NCBI GenBank assembly: GCA_036345935.2
Contig: JADWOT020000002.1
Coordinates: 14,710,899 to 14,774,898, forward strand
Length of the DNA: 64,000 nt
Direction of reading: 5' to 3'
Origin: Taenia hydatigena
Lineage: Eukaryota > Platyhelminthes > Cestoda > Cyclophyllidea > Taeniidae
Shown here: piece after piece, positions 23,870-34,899 of the stretch
Position numbering within the stretch: position 1 is the first letter of the stretch
Layout of the letters: each line of letters opens with the position of its first letter
Notes under the pieces: model-generated
Told to the model about the DNA's origin: nothing
What the model saw: the letters and a program-made list of their open reading frames with translations, nothing else
The model's database searches: none
Made by a program: the position numbers and the translations under genes

Positions 23870-25580
23870 ACGAGCAGCATTTTGGGATGAATACGCTAGT
23901 CAATGAAGCCCGTTCATTACCTTGCCTTAATGCACTGCAACTCATTTTTCCTCTCTCTTATTTATAATCTCATAATTGGTCTTATCTCACATTTGCCAAC
24001 ATTTCACAAACGACTTTGGGCAAGTTTAGGTGTGTAGAAATCCCGCGCTTTCTAATTCTTCTCGAGAGTGTCCAATGGCTGCGGCCTTAAGATGGAGCTT
24101 CTTCATATCCATAGGCTGTGCCTAAGGGTAACATCAATAGAAAGGCGGAATGACATTTTCACCCCAGTGCGTATGTGTCACGAGCAGCAGCAGTCGCATA
24201 TCACTTCAAAGAAATTCAGTGTTGTGAGGTGACGACGTGAGTGGAGTTGTATGTTCTTACACAAAGACCCACGAGAAACGTGTGGGTATGTAAAATATAT
24301 GCCGAGATCAATGCCGAATCACTAGACCTTAGCTGCTAATGCCAACAAAAATAACACCTTAAGCTTACGAATCAAAATCTATGTCTCTAAATGTTTGCTT
24401 AAATTAACATTTGTGGCAAAATTTCAAGTATGCGTTAAACTCCACACTGCCAGTCAACACATTCTTGAAACAGTTGTCACTACGGTTAGAAACCGTTCTT
24501 ATTGACTAAGTGAAGATTCGAAACATGGAATGGGATACTGTGGGCTAATAAAGGGGTAAATTCAATTCTGGAAGAAGAAGTGCTTCTCAGCACACACAAT
24601 CTGCAAACCACTAATTATTTGATTGAAGTAGTGATTTGAAGGAAAATTTAAGCCTGCGTGCTAGAAGATGCTCCCCATGCTAGAACCATTTCAAATTAGC
24701 CATCGATGCAGCCATAGTTACGCCTTCGCAGATAGATTGCAGCTATTAGCAGCGCCACAAATCTAAGCCACGTGTTTGATTTATGCGTAACCGCGGGTTG
24801 TTGCAGCATCCATTACCACCTACTCGTCTCCCAGCCATCTTTATTGACAAGTCCTTGTCCCTCATACCCGCGGCAGTTCTTGTATGCCAATTAAACCAAC
24901 ACTAAAGCGACCGTAGCTGTGAGCAAAGTTATAAGGATTTTCGATACCGTATTTTGTGCTATTGCCAATCTCGTGTCCTCAAATTGTTTACATTTGCGAT
25001 TCAATTAGGCGTCAATAATTGCTGGCAAAGCCCAATTTGTAAAAGGGAACAAAAGACTGCTTTCTCTATGCGGCACTGAATTGAAGGCAGTAGTATACTG
25101 CATTGGTATGCAAATCAGGTGACCCCACATCTCCTTCGGAGCGGAACTGATAGAACCTCCCTCCTGAACTCCTCTGTCACTCATGCAGAAGTGCACGTTT
25201 AAACGGCTCCCTGCTTTGCTGTATATTGCCATCACTGCAGTCTGGATCTGATGCAATAAACTTCACAGATTTGCCTTAAACCATGTTCTTGCATAATTCA
25301 CAAATCTTCTACCCCTTGGGTCTAAATCTTTTATTCCTTCCTTTGCTATCCCACTCACACGCCTCAATTATGTTAGCAGTGTCCAATTTTCACGACTGAG
25401 CATTTATTTTCACGTGTGATTTCTCCATGTCTTATAGAACGATGAGAAAATAGTCGCATTCGCGGCAAAATCAGAGTTTAAGTGCTTTGTACCAGTGATC
25501 TCATCCGATATATTACCCATCAGGCTTTGCCAGTTTGTAGTACAACTTCTGTTGTTATTGGGCATTGGGCCGTCAATGCC
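23870..25580. other. Left part of the inverted-repeat loop, no supported gene
   Basis: Single-copy DNA inside the loop. Two weak plus-strand exon-like pieces, at about 25009-25116 and 25428-25540, lead toward the candidate gene at 25588 but could not be joined in phase without arbitrary choices. Confidence 0.4.
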
Positions 25581-25587
25581 AAGATAG

Positions 25588-26390
25588 GAGGAGTGTCCTA
25601 ATGACTTTCTCTTTAAAGGCGAAACAGGGCCCAGGTTGTGGGGTTTCCGTGTTGTTGGGAAGCCGTTCGGAGTCTCGTATCCATTAGAATACGAGTACAA
25701 GAAGACCCATGTAAGTAAGCCACTGTAATTTAGTGAGTACAGAATTTGAATCGTGCATACTAAAATGCCTTTCGGGTACATAGAGGTCGAGATTAATATT
25801 GCGTTGATTAGCCACAGTGTTTCGGCATTACTTCCGTTGCATTTAGGCTCTAGTAGTGCACACCTCAACAGCTGTCCTCAAGATGTTTATCAAGTGTCAG
25901 AGGTGTGTGGCCTATGACAAATATTGGAGTAGTCCCTGTCAATGGGGTGAAGGTAAGCTCACATCCTCTCATTGACCCATATTTGGCCACCACTTTATTC
26001 TTTCAAACCCTTTTATTTCTCAATGCGCTTATTAGATATCAGACACTTTGCATTTTACTAAGCAATTCCACTCGGAACGTTAGTTGATTGTTTAGCTTGA
26101 AACTATATAAACTATCGCACTCTAAATGATTGCTGCATGACCTCTTAGATGTAAGCTAATCGAAACGCCAATTAGCATTTGCCCTAACGGGAATCAATTT
26201 GTGGTTTAGCTAAATGCATTTTCTGTGTCTTCCGTTCCCTGACATTGCTTTTATTTTAGAAAAAGCTAGCCTCTCCATCAAAGACGTGACTAAACAGGAA
26301 AAATTGAAATTATGGACTTTGGCAGCGATTTGAAGCTAATATCAACCACATACCTTGTGCCAAATTGCAAGTTCCCAGCGCCCAAAGCAG
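25588..26390 (+). CDS. Candidate gene P1, proximal exon chain, unknown protein
   Basis: Four plus-strand exons chain with consistent phase: 25588-25710 (EECPNDFLFKGETGPRLWGF and onward, donor GTAAGT, phase 0), 25883-25952 (KCQRCVAYDKYWSSPCQWGE, donor GTAAGC, phase 1), 26260-26285 (acceptor TTATTTTAG), and 26326-26390 (RFEANINHIPCAKLQ..., donor GTATCG, phase 2). A 40-bp GTGACT...GGCAG intron between the last two restores the frame. A possible continuation from 26465 begins WCGSND but its end is unclear. The chain is rich in Cys, Trp and Tyr, suggesting an extracellular domain; the family is unknown. The short introns give freedom to fit, so chance is a real alternative. Confidence 0.36.
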
Positions 26391-26959
26391 GTATCGCACA
26401 ATTTCTCACACATAAATAGTCCAGTCATTGAAATTTCTTTGGGCGATTCTCCTTTGAACGTTAGGTGGTGTGGATCTAATGACGTCGTTCCCGTTTTCAC
26501 GGTTTGTCCAAAGGCGGCGGCCTTTTTACATAAATTTTGGTGTTCAAGGAGCAGAAGGCGATGGATGGGTGGGCTATTCAGTTTTCATGCTATCTATTGT
26601 TCATTATACATATTTTCCGTATGGCTCGTCGATTAAATATTGCATGTATTCTGAAATAGGCAATGCTTTACGTAAGTGAACCGAGAAGTTGCATTTGGAG
26701 AGGGACTAAGCTTCTATACCAAGGCCACCCCTCCTGCAGTAAGTCCTGGAAACCTGTGTGCTAAGAGAAATTTTATGGACAATTATTTTGCCAATGAGGA
26801 AGCTCAGATAATGAAAGGAAGCAAAATGAAGAAACAAACATTTTCTCCCATGGGTCCGCACAAAAAATTTGCAGTCCTATTTTAAAACATTGTTTTTATG
26901 TATCACCACTTGATGCACCTTTGCTAACATGAATGTTGGTTCTTAATTTTGTCAGTCAG

Positions 26960-27583
26960 CATGATGAAAGACAAGGCCTTAGATTTGAGGATATTTTATG
27001 GAACATTCTTCCCACAGTCCGACGCAAAAATGACACTTTCATATGGGTGACAAAAGAATCGCAGAGTGGAACATCACCTGAAGTGGAGATTTGCAATCGT
27101 AAGCCTCGCCAAAATGTAACTTTTCTTAAGTGATCATTTCCTAAGTAAGCTGTTCCACTCGACTTTGCTGCAATTCATGCTGTCCATGATTGTCCTTAGG
27201 CTCTACCACCACTTGCTTAACGATTCAGGATCTTTATGATGCGTTCTGCACTTTAGAGTATGGAGGAGCAGAAAGTAAGTCAGTTTGTCAGTAAACATAG
27301 CACGTAACGGATTCAGAATGAAGTGAGAAAAGGTCTTGTCAATGCGACGCCCTTATTTGGCATCATTTGTAAAGTACTTCACTTAAGCCAATGCTTTGTG
27401 AAATTTAGATAATTAGCCACAAATATGCCTCAAACCCAACAACTTAAGCAATCTTGTAACAGTCTCACAATTTTGATTTGTCAATCTTAATGGCAATAAA
27501 TGCGATTTATGCAACGTTTGATTTAGGAGATACGACCACGGCAGCACTCATAAAACCATTACCAGCCTCGACGCCCTACTTGG
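26960..27583 (+). CDS. Candidate gene P1, distal exon chain, unknown protein
   Basis: Three plus-strand exons, all separated by phase-1 introns: 26960-27098 (46 codons, with GLRFEDILWNILPTVRRKND, an NDT sequon and an EICN end; donor GTAAGC), 27200-27274 (acceptor ATTGTCCTTAG; STTTCLTIQDLYDAFCTLEY; donor GTAAGT) and 27527-27583 (acceptor TTGATTTAG; DTTTAALIKPLPASTPYL; donor GTGAGT). Strong splice sites and agreeing phases make this the most convincing chain in the window. Thr/Pro-rich ends and Cys pairs suggest a secreted or surface protein. Possible terminal exons after 27640 or 27890 are not resolved. It lies inside the loop of the 22.5/29.6 kb inverted repeat. Confidence 0.42.
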
Positions 27584-27599
27584 GTGAGTGCTTATTTCA

Positions 27600-28260
27600 C
27601 TGAATTTTCTTGACAATACCTGTGTTCTCGCGCCTTTCCAACTAGGCAGGCCAATATAGCAAAGCTACTACTTTTGTGTTAGCTCCTAACAAAAAGGGTA
27701 GCAAATTCTGTTGTTCCGTTCCAATCCAGTTACCAAAACTAACTCGGGTGCAAAATTGAGTGACAATTGCCCGCATCGGAGCATCTGCGGAGACCACACC
27801 TAAATGCGCACCTCACTGCACCTCTTTGATTTTTATTTTAAACGCACAACTGCTAAACACTTCGCCTTTAGTTTGCGATCCTCTTTGCGCCATGACCTCA
27901 CCTTAGTTCTTTTCCACCTCTGAACAATCTGATATGCTATGAACCCAATCTTGTTCAGTTATTATATTTACGCACAACGATTTTCGTTGAACAATGGGCG
28001 GTTGTGTTTGTGGTGCTTAACTGCTGCTTTTGTAATTGAACAGCAACGTCGTATGGTAGGTTGACACATTTGGCTTTATTTGGACGTCATCATCTCCATC
28101 GCACCTGCCAAAGTCCACATTGGCGACGTTAACTTTCCTTGATTTCTAAACACGATCGGTGGTTGCATAGTAAATAGCGCTTGCAATGACCGGCATCCCT
28201 TCATTTCCCTCTAAATGGTTAAATATATGTTCATTCTAAAAACGCTACTCATGTAAATCT
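27600..28260. other. Right part of the inverted-repeat loop, no resolved feature
   Basis: May hold the last exon of P1: acceptors at about 27645 and 27887 lead to short frames ending in stops. I could not choose between them. No polyadenylation signal stands out. Confidence 0.3.
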
Positions 28261-28264
28261 ATTT

Positions 28265-28799
28265 GTTGCATTGAAACCTTTTGGTTTTCAACAATACGAC
28301 AAATGACAAAATGACAGCACGGATGCAGTAGCCTTCTGCATTGCTTTGTTAGACTTAAGAGCAATCTACTCACCGTTTTCTGGGAGTCCAGACCAAACAC
28401 TGTCATTATTTTAGTTGTGCTCGGATTGTCGTTGGTCCTGGTGCACATGGGAAGGTGATGATTCCTTCTACAGCTTCAATAACTTTTCTTCATAAATGTG
28501 TGTTCCACATTTTCTGCCTAACTTTGTAATCCTTTCTACCAAGAAGACTCGTTTCATTGTTCGCTACCTTACATTTATGTATACCTGATATGCACTGTTG
28601 AATAAAGAAGTGCAAAGTTCTGCAGTGCGCGGTTGCGGCGACATGGTAGTCTACTGCTCTTGATGCCATGTAGAGCGAAATCGACAGCAATGAAAGAGAC
28701 GTAGGAGCTGGCGTGTAGCAACATTTGATTCCTCCTTAGATGAGAAGACAAGAAGGTGTGATGGGGAATAACAAATCCATTATCTCTCCCAAAACACGG
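28265..28799 (-). repeat. Inner part of inverted-repeat right arm
   Basis: Reverse complement of 23276-23860. The best-matched part is 28490-28799; the part from 28265 to 28489 matches with several indels. A GTGAGTAG word on the minus strand near 28375 has no conserved exon beside it in the other arm. Confidence 0.88.
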
Positions 28800-29640
28800 A
28801 CCTCACGTCCTTAACATCCATCATTTACCCATTGCTGTCTCTTCTTTCCTTCTCTTTATCTGCCACACTCTACACTACCACTAAAAACACGCGCTCATCA
28901 TTGGTTATTCATCCACCAATAAGAGTCGCCTTTCTCGCTCTCCTTCTCGCTCACCATCCCACCACCCTAAACACACGTGCTTAACATCGATCCTTTGCCT
29001 AATGCTAATTGTCTTCTCTCTATTTCTTTAGCTCTGTCTCTATCACTCTCCTTCGCCAATGAAATCACGTGCTCACTAACGATCATTTGCACAATGCTAA
29101 CTATCTCCGCTCTCTTTCTTCAGCTCTCTCACCTTCCATCGCTAATAAAATCTCATTCTCAACACCGATCGTTCATCCAATATTAATTTTCTCCCACCTT
29201 TATCTCTCTCTCTATCACCCTCGATTCAAATGAAATTTCGTGCTAAACACCAATTATTCACACAATACTAAACTTCTCTCTCTTCATCTCTCTCTTATCC
29301 CCCATTGCCAAAGAAATCCCGTGCTCAACGTTGATCATTCAATTAATACTAACTGTCTCCTCTCTACTATCAATCTTTCTCACAATTACTTTTCATCCTT
29401 AATAAAATCTTGAACTGAATATTGATCATTTACATGACGCTAAGCGTCTTCTGTCGTACCCTTTTATTCTCTCTCTATCATCCTTTATCACGAATTGAAT
29501 CTCGAGCTCAACGTCGGCCATTAACCCAACGCTACTTTTCTCCCTTCTCTCTTTATCTTTCTCGCCATCGCCCTCCACCACAAATTAAATCTCGAGCTCA
29601 ACATCAAGATGATGGCTACGCCCTTGACTCAGCTAGCTTA
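28800..29640 (-). repeat. Minisatellite array, about 88-bp unit, right arm
   Basis: About nine to ten units, the reverse complement of the array at 22540-23275. The T+C-rich face is on the plus strand, with CACGTGC words near 28975 and 29066. The outer end is about one unit longer than in the left arm, or the outer units are too diverged to count exactly. Confidence 0.88.
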
Positions 29641-29906
29641 GTAGTTAGGTCGTGGAACTAGCTAATGCCCAATTCGTCAACCTCAACACTGCTGGCAGAG
29701 AACCATCCAAGATGGTAGCTTAGGTGGCTGCACAGTTTTATTTCTTCTCGACTATTTGAGCTGTGATCGTGCAAATAATCTATTCTTTGATTTTTTATTT
29801 CTGTAGTGGTCCCTTAATTAGGACCAGTAAAATGCTTCACATTTTTCCAAACATGGCAAGTTTTGTGAGTACGCTCAACCCATAGCGAGGCATAGCGGAT
29901 GCCTAA

Positions 29907-31050
29907 CAGGTGGTCCTATCGATTAATCGATCAACCGCCCAAAGTGGTGAGGCGCCTGCCGAGAAGAGCACAGGCAACTGAGATCTGGACCCTTCACCCA
30001 CCAATCCATTTGGTGGTGGCGTGGTTTAAAAACACCTTCTCTTATCCTTTTTTGGCATTGCCTTCCTTTTTGCTCCTCAACAGCGAGTCCAGTAAGGGGA
30101 AGTTTGCCCCAATTTCAAAGCATTCAGTTTTCAAAACTCACTCGAGGGTTCGGCGACTACTTATTTTCCATGCTTAGGGGTCTTTAGAGGCTAAGAAGTC
30201 AAAGGTAAGCGATTTGCATTCACTGAAGATTATGCAGACTTCCTGGAAATGGGTTATTTGCATGCAGACGTAGCAAAGAGGAATAGGGGTGTGGTAAGAG
30301 GCGTTAAGCAAAGAATGTCGCAGAGCTTAAATGCTCTAAAATGTACCTGCTGGTGAGACAGACAGAAACCAAAAAAAGGACAAACCCATGATAATTCGAT
30401 CGCTAAGGCGCATTAACTGGACTGACTTCACAACCTTTCGTCGTGCGTTGCCTTCCTGCAGTCTTCAATGTCTCGCAGCTGCTGAATTCTGTAACACCAC
30501 CGACAATACAGAGAAGCTGCTTAGTAAAACTTGTGTGGCGAGACCGGAATACGAAGTGGCATTTTAGTGTCTGGTTGGGGCTAGGGTTCAGCGAAGGCAC
30601 CACCACCAAAGGCTAGATTTTGCAGGCCTTGGCCTCAAAACTGCTCTGTTTACATTTTACCCATTAAGTCATGACAGTCTATATGCAACGCTCTCAAGTA
30701 ACTTGATAGTGACCGATTGAAATGATTATCGTGACTATTGCCTACTTGGGTAATCAAAAGCAGGATCGGGAGGGACGACTTGCAGGAATGGAATTGCTAA
30801 CATCGCAAACCTGCGAATAAGTGTAAAACAAGAAGAAGTACCCTATTTAAAAGGTAAAAACAAATTGTGTTTAATGCATCCAATTATCACACAAAAGGAA
30901 AATAATTATTCGAAAGGATAAGTAAAAGAAGAGTAAAAATAGGAGGTGGAATTGCAATGTAAAGAGACAGAAAGAAGGATAGAAATAGAAAATCGATGGT
31001 AATCCAAGTTAAGCTATGTTAAAACAGGATTTGGTTTTGGATAGAGCGTG
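29907..31050 (+). repeat. Repeat R3, copy 2
   Basis: Direct partner of 19355-20575. Near identity ends at about 30310, after which indels and substitutions become common (for example an unmatched AATGCTCTAAAATG-bearing segment near 30330). The right end runs into element R2 sequence near 31010-31050, as it does at 20535-20575 in copy 1, so R3 and the start of R2 were duplicated together. The 14-bp palindrome is at 29918-29931. Confidence 0.9.
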
Positions 31051-31069
31051 ATTGAGTCAGATCCAGTTG

Positions 31070-31480
31070 AACCTGTAATAGTTTGATCTCAGTCATGAAT
31101 CTGTGCATTATTTAATCATGGCATAACCGAGATTGAGACTAGTGAAGAGATGAAGGGGAGCCTACAAGGAGGGCGCCGGCATACGATGTGGTAGAAGAAG
31201 AAGGCGGGGGAAGAGTACAGGAGGCAAAGGAGTGAGATATTCCCGTGGCACTAAAGTGCAAAAATAAAGTTTAGAGCTTAAGCGTAGGAAGCACTTGTGC
31301 GAGGAGCACAAACAATGTCACTCACTGCAAGACGCAATGCGTTTAAGCTTGTAGAGCGTAGTAGAATACAAAGCAGACACCCAATGGAGATGCGTTGCAG
31401 TGGGATATGGGAAGAGAGGCGTAGACATGAGGGATATAATCCATCATATTATCATTCATCATGCGTGTGTGCACATATCT
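31070..31480 (+). repeat. Element R2, copy 2
   Basis: About 80% identical by eye to 51645-52000, starting at GAATCTGTGC and including GAGATTGAGACTAGTG, GCGAGGAGCACAAACAA and GACGCAATGCGT. It lacks the right-end AGTC-rich part found in copies at 16420 and 52230. It marks the left edge of the colinear 31-42 kb / 52-61 kb duplication. Confidence 0.8.
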
Positions 31481-31539
31481 AGTAAAGTTTTCTTTTCATT
31501 TTGTTATGCTTCCATTTTCAGACAAAATTCGATAGCAAT

Positions 31540-31870
31540 GTTTTCTTTCCATTTTTCTGGAATGTCAATTTTACTTTGCACCAATCTCTACTCTACAAAA
31601 TGATATGGAAAGTTAAAGCAATCTTAGCCGCATTAAAATCGCACGTTTCTTATTCATGTAAAAGTGGTATTTTTGCAAAATGTAGACGTACAACAGGTCG
31701 AAACACACGAGGAGGCAGCATGACGTTACCACCAACAGCAGCTCGGCAAACATGCAGAACATAATGCGTGTGTCAAACAGTAAACCATACAGCATCCCCT
31801 TTGGTATAGCGATTCTTTCCTCAAAATAAACAAAGCATGTACTTCCAATCCACAATGCTCTTACTTAATG
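31540..31870 (+). repeat. Block J, copy 1
   Basis: Direct repeat of about 300 bp with 54790-55065. Shared words include TTCTTATTCA, AAAGTGGT, CACCAACAGCA and TCCCTTTGGT. Identity is about 75-80%. In both copies it follows element R2 and precedes block B or C. Confidence 0.8.
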
Positions 31871-31879
31871 TTTGACTGT

Positions 31880-34180
31880 GCTTGTTTTTTGAAGGCATGG
31901 TGCTATTCAATACTATTCTGACACGGTCTATGAGCGTTCGCAATTTATTCATAAACTGTTGCCGCAAATCAATTTGCTATCCATACAACTTGTTGCGTGA
32001 GAAAGCCAAAAGATTGAGGAACACTGATATCATTATTCACGGTTAGGCTTCATCCATGACTTTGCTACGTACTCTAAGCAAATCTGCGTTACCTCCTAAG
32101 GCTTTAAGTTGCTATTGTTGATAAATTTATTCGAAGGGGAATATCGTAGAAGCGCGTAGCAGGTTTGTGCGCGGTGGCCATGCCACAATTTGTCTTGTTG
32201 GGTCAGGTTCGGTTCATCAGCTACGATAAGTTGAGTAGACGTTGAAGTAAGGGCCCTGATGTGTAGTTTGTCTGACTATTGTAAGCGGTTGCACTGCTTG
32301 CGAAGTCCTTTAGGTGGGTGGGCGGGTCGGCATGTAGCAATTCCATTGTCTGACAGGTGAATTCTTCTTCTTTACCACCTTCATCCCCCACATTGCTTAC
32401 GATTAGTCGTCAAAAGAAGTGAAAGTTGGTTCGACAATGGTAAGGAGAAGAGTGCTCCTCTTCCCTTCCGGTTACTTCTAGGAACTTACTCAAGAATCTT
32501 CAATTGCCGCGTCTTTTGCAGGGCCTTCTTACGAAACAACACCATTATTTTTTGATTATGCGAAGGAGTGCTTTCATTAACAAAATGAGTGTAGATAGAT
32601 GCCTCCTTTCTTCTCTTCCTCCTTTTTGGGCTCTTTCCGACATCTCCCCCGCCTGTGTGTGCAACCCCCTTTCCCTAGCCATTGTCCGATCAAATATCCA
32701 CCTCGATGTGGAGCTCCTAATGCGCATTGTTTCAGTAGCAATAACATTACACCTCAAGAATATTCTACCACAAGAAACTGTTAGCAGGTAGACATCGAAT
32801 GATGGGATAATGGAGTTGCGACAACAATCATCCTCGTTCTTCTCCTCGTGGACCCTTTTTTGTAACACATTAATGAAGCCTGTACACCACCAGCTGTCAC
32901 TGTTAAAGTTGCGTTGCTTGTAACACACGCTGTTCGTAAGGAAAAGCCTTACCTTCTTGTAGTGGAGACTGTGCTGATGGTGGTTTGAGTGGGCATGCTT
33001 GTGGGCATTCAGTCTCATCCTATTTATCTTGGAGGTAAGAGAGGACAAAATAACTCACAGCGGGAAGCAGTACTTCTTCAACGAGGTATGGGTGAGGGCT
33101 CACATGCTGACGCAGTGTTGAAAAGGTAACACTACCGCATTTATTGTGATGTGGCGGGAAGAGTGCATTGCAAGCCGCACACTACGCTACGCCTACAAAT
33201 TCCTTCACACGCAATGTTTCTCAGCGAGCTCTATACTGTCGATGGCAGTTTATCCCACTTCCACTCTTAGGTCCAATAAAGATGTTCACAATATTTGCAT
33301 CCTCCTCCCCACACAAAGGCCTTCACTTCCTCTTCCAAAGATCAGGCACTGCCTAGTGCGTCATCTTCGTAGTCGTTGGCCACCGAAGAAACGATGCGGA
33401 TACCAATTTCTGCTGCCTAAAAGCATACTTACTCCTCCTCTTCCTTATTGCCCTCTTCTAGTGTAGCTTACGGTCACATGGTTCGGTAGCGATTTCCAAC
33501 ACCTCTCATTAGATGTACCAACATTCAGAAACGCCGTACTTCGCGAAGAGCACGGTTTAACCTTAGTCTTCTATGCGTACTTAAATAACGCAGCAACCTA
33601 AGGTATACGTATGCACGCAGTTTAAGACAGACGAGGCTATTATCCTAGCTTCTCTCAACCTCAAATAATTTTCAAGCTTCACCAACCAAATAACTTGCTG
33701 TGATACCTAATCAAATTAGTTTGCGAAATTGAACTAAGCATTGCATTGAATTTTTGTTCATTTAATACATCTATTGCCTCTGTAAGATATTCTCCGCATT
33801 TGAGAATAACTGAATCCCGGTGCAAAAGGCTTCATCAGTGCGTTGCTTGGCTTCCCAACTGACGACTAACCCAATCTGAGGACTTTATTATTGCGTCAAT
33901 GCATGTGGAATGCTACCAAGACAAGTGCTTTCGATGTATTCCTTGTTTAGAAACACGTTTAGACCTTTCAGCAATACAGTTAATGTTCTTTAAATTCTTT
34001 TAGTGTTCTAAGCAAATGCTAGTAGGATTTAAGGTTGTTAAAAATGTTTCATGCGCTTGAATTTGTGCTTTGGATTGCATTTTTTCTTAATCGTCTAAAT
34101 TTTGCCCTTATGTGATGAAGTAACTTAATCCTTTAGTGCATCCGACACCGCATATTTATTAAATTTTACTAGCGTATTTT
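31880..34180. other. No supported gene in 2.3 kb
   Basis: Lies between J and B in the first duplicon and is almost absent from the second, where J and C are only about 370 bp apart. A minus-strand frame of 167 codons at 32545-33048 is the longest here; it lacks splice support and is within chance. A GTCGTTGGCCA word near 33375 recurs at 34435. Confidence 0.45.
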
Positions 34181-34189
34181 TATTTGTCA

Positions 34190-34325
34190 CAGGTTATTGT
34201 AGCGTCCCGAGGCTTTCTCGAAGGCAAAGGAAGGCAGAATGCTAGGGTAGAATATATATATTCAACGGACAGAGGGAAATAGGCTATTGGCATGGCCCGG
34301 AGGCCAGCCCACGCAGCTAGAGCAG
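34190..34325 (+). repeat. Short repeat I, copy 2
   Basis: Partner of 14445-14580. It begins just after a CACAG/GTTATTG word and includes GAAGGCAAAGGAAGGCAGAA. The frame open in copy 1 is broken here. Confidence 0.6.
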
Positions 34326-34899
34326 TACGGCCACCTCTGTGACCTTCACCAAAACCGGTAGGTCCAACAAACAATGTACTACAGTTATGTTCACAACCTT
34401 AGTTTTTTCTCTTCTAATTTCCTTCCTTTAGGTCGTTGGCCATCTGGCGGCGTTGAGGAGGCTATGCGGATCGCATGCCTGGGTACCAGGAATCGAACTG
34501 ACAGTTCAATGTAAATTTCTGTGAAAAAGGCATGTAAAACTGTCAACAAAATTAAAGCTAAACTAAATCTCGAATAAAAGTATGTTGTAAATAGAGTTAT
34601 AAATCAACTTGGCTACAAAGCTACACTTGATAACAGTAAAAACTTATATACAAAAAAGTCAAAAAATGCTAGAATTGCAATAATATGGGTTTAGAACTCT
34701 TGCAATGTTGTTTTAACGCATTTTTACGACTAGAACTCGCAGCTAGTTTTTTTTTACTTACGCTCACCAAATAACTTATTTTGTCCGCGTTTTTACTCCC
34801 TATATTTACGCTCACGGCAGAAAATCATGCATCTATAGCCATTCTTAACGCGCTTTAAATGCACAAAAATTAAAAGTTCTTTGTTTTGGCCGACAGCAC

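Noticed and set aside
32545..33048. 167-codon minus-strand frame
   Set aside because: Within chance length, no splice borders, no domain, and low-complexity charged tail.
34435..34510. Minus-strand GTTCGATTCC word resembling a tRNA T-arm/B box
   Set aside because: No acceptor stem, D-arm or A box at the right distance; it lies in ordinary sequence near repeat I.
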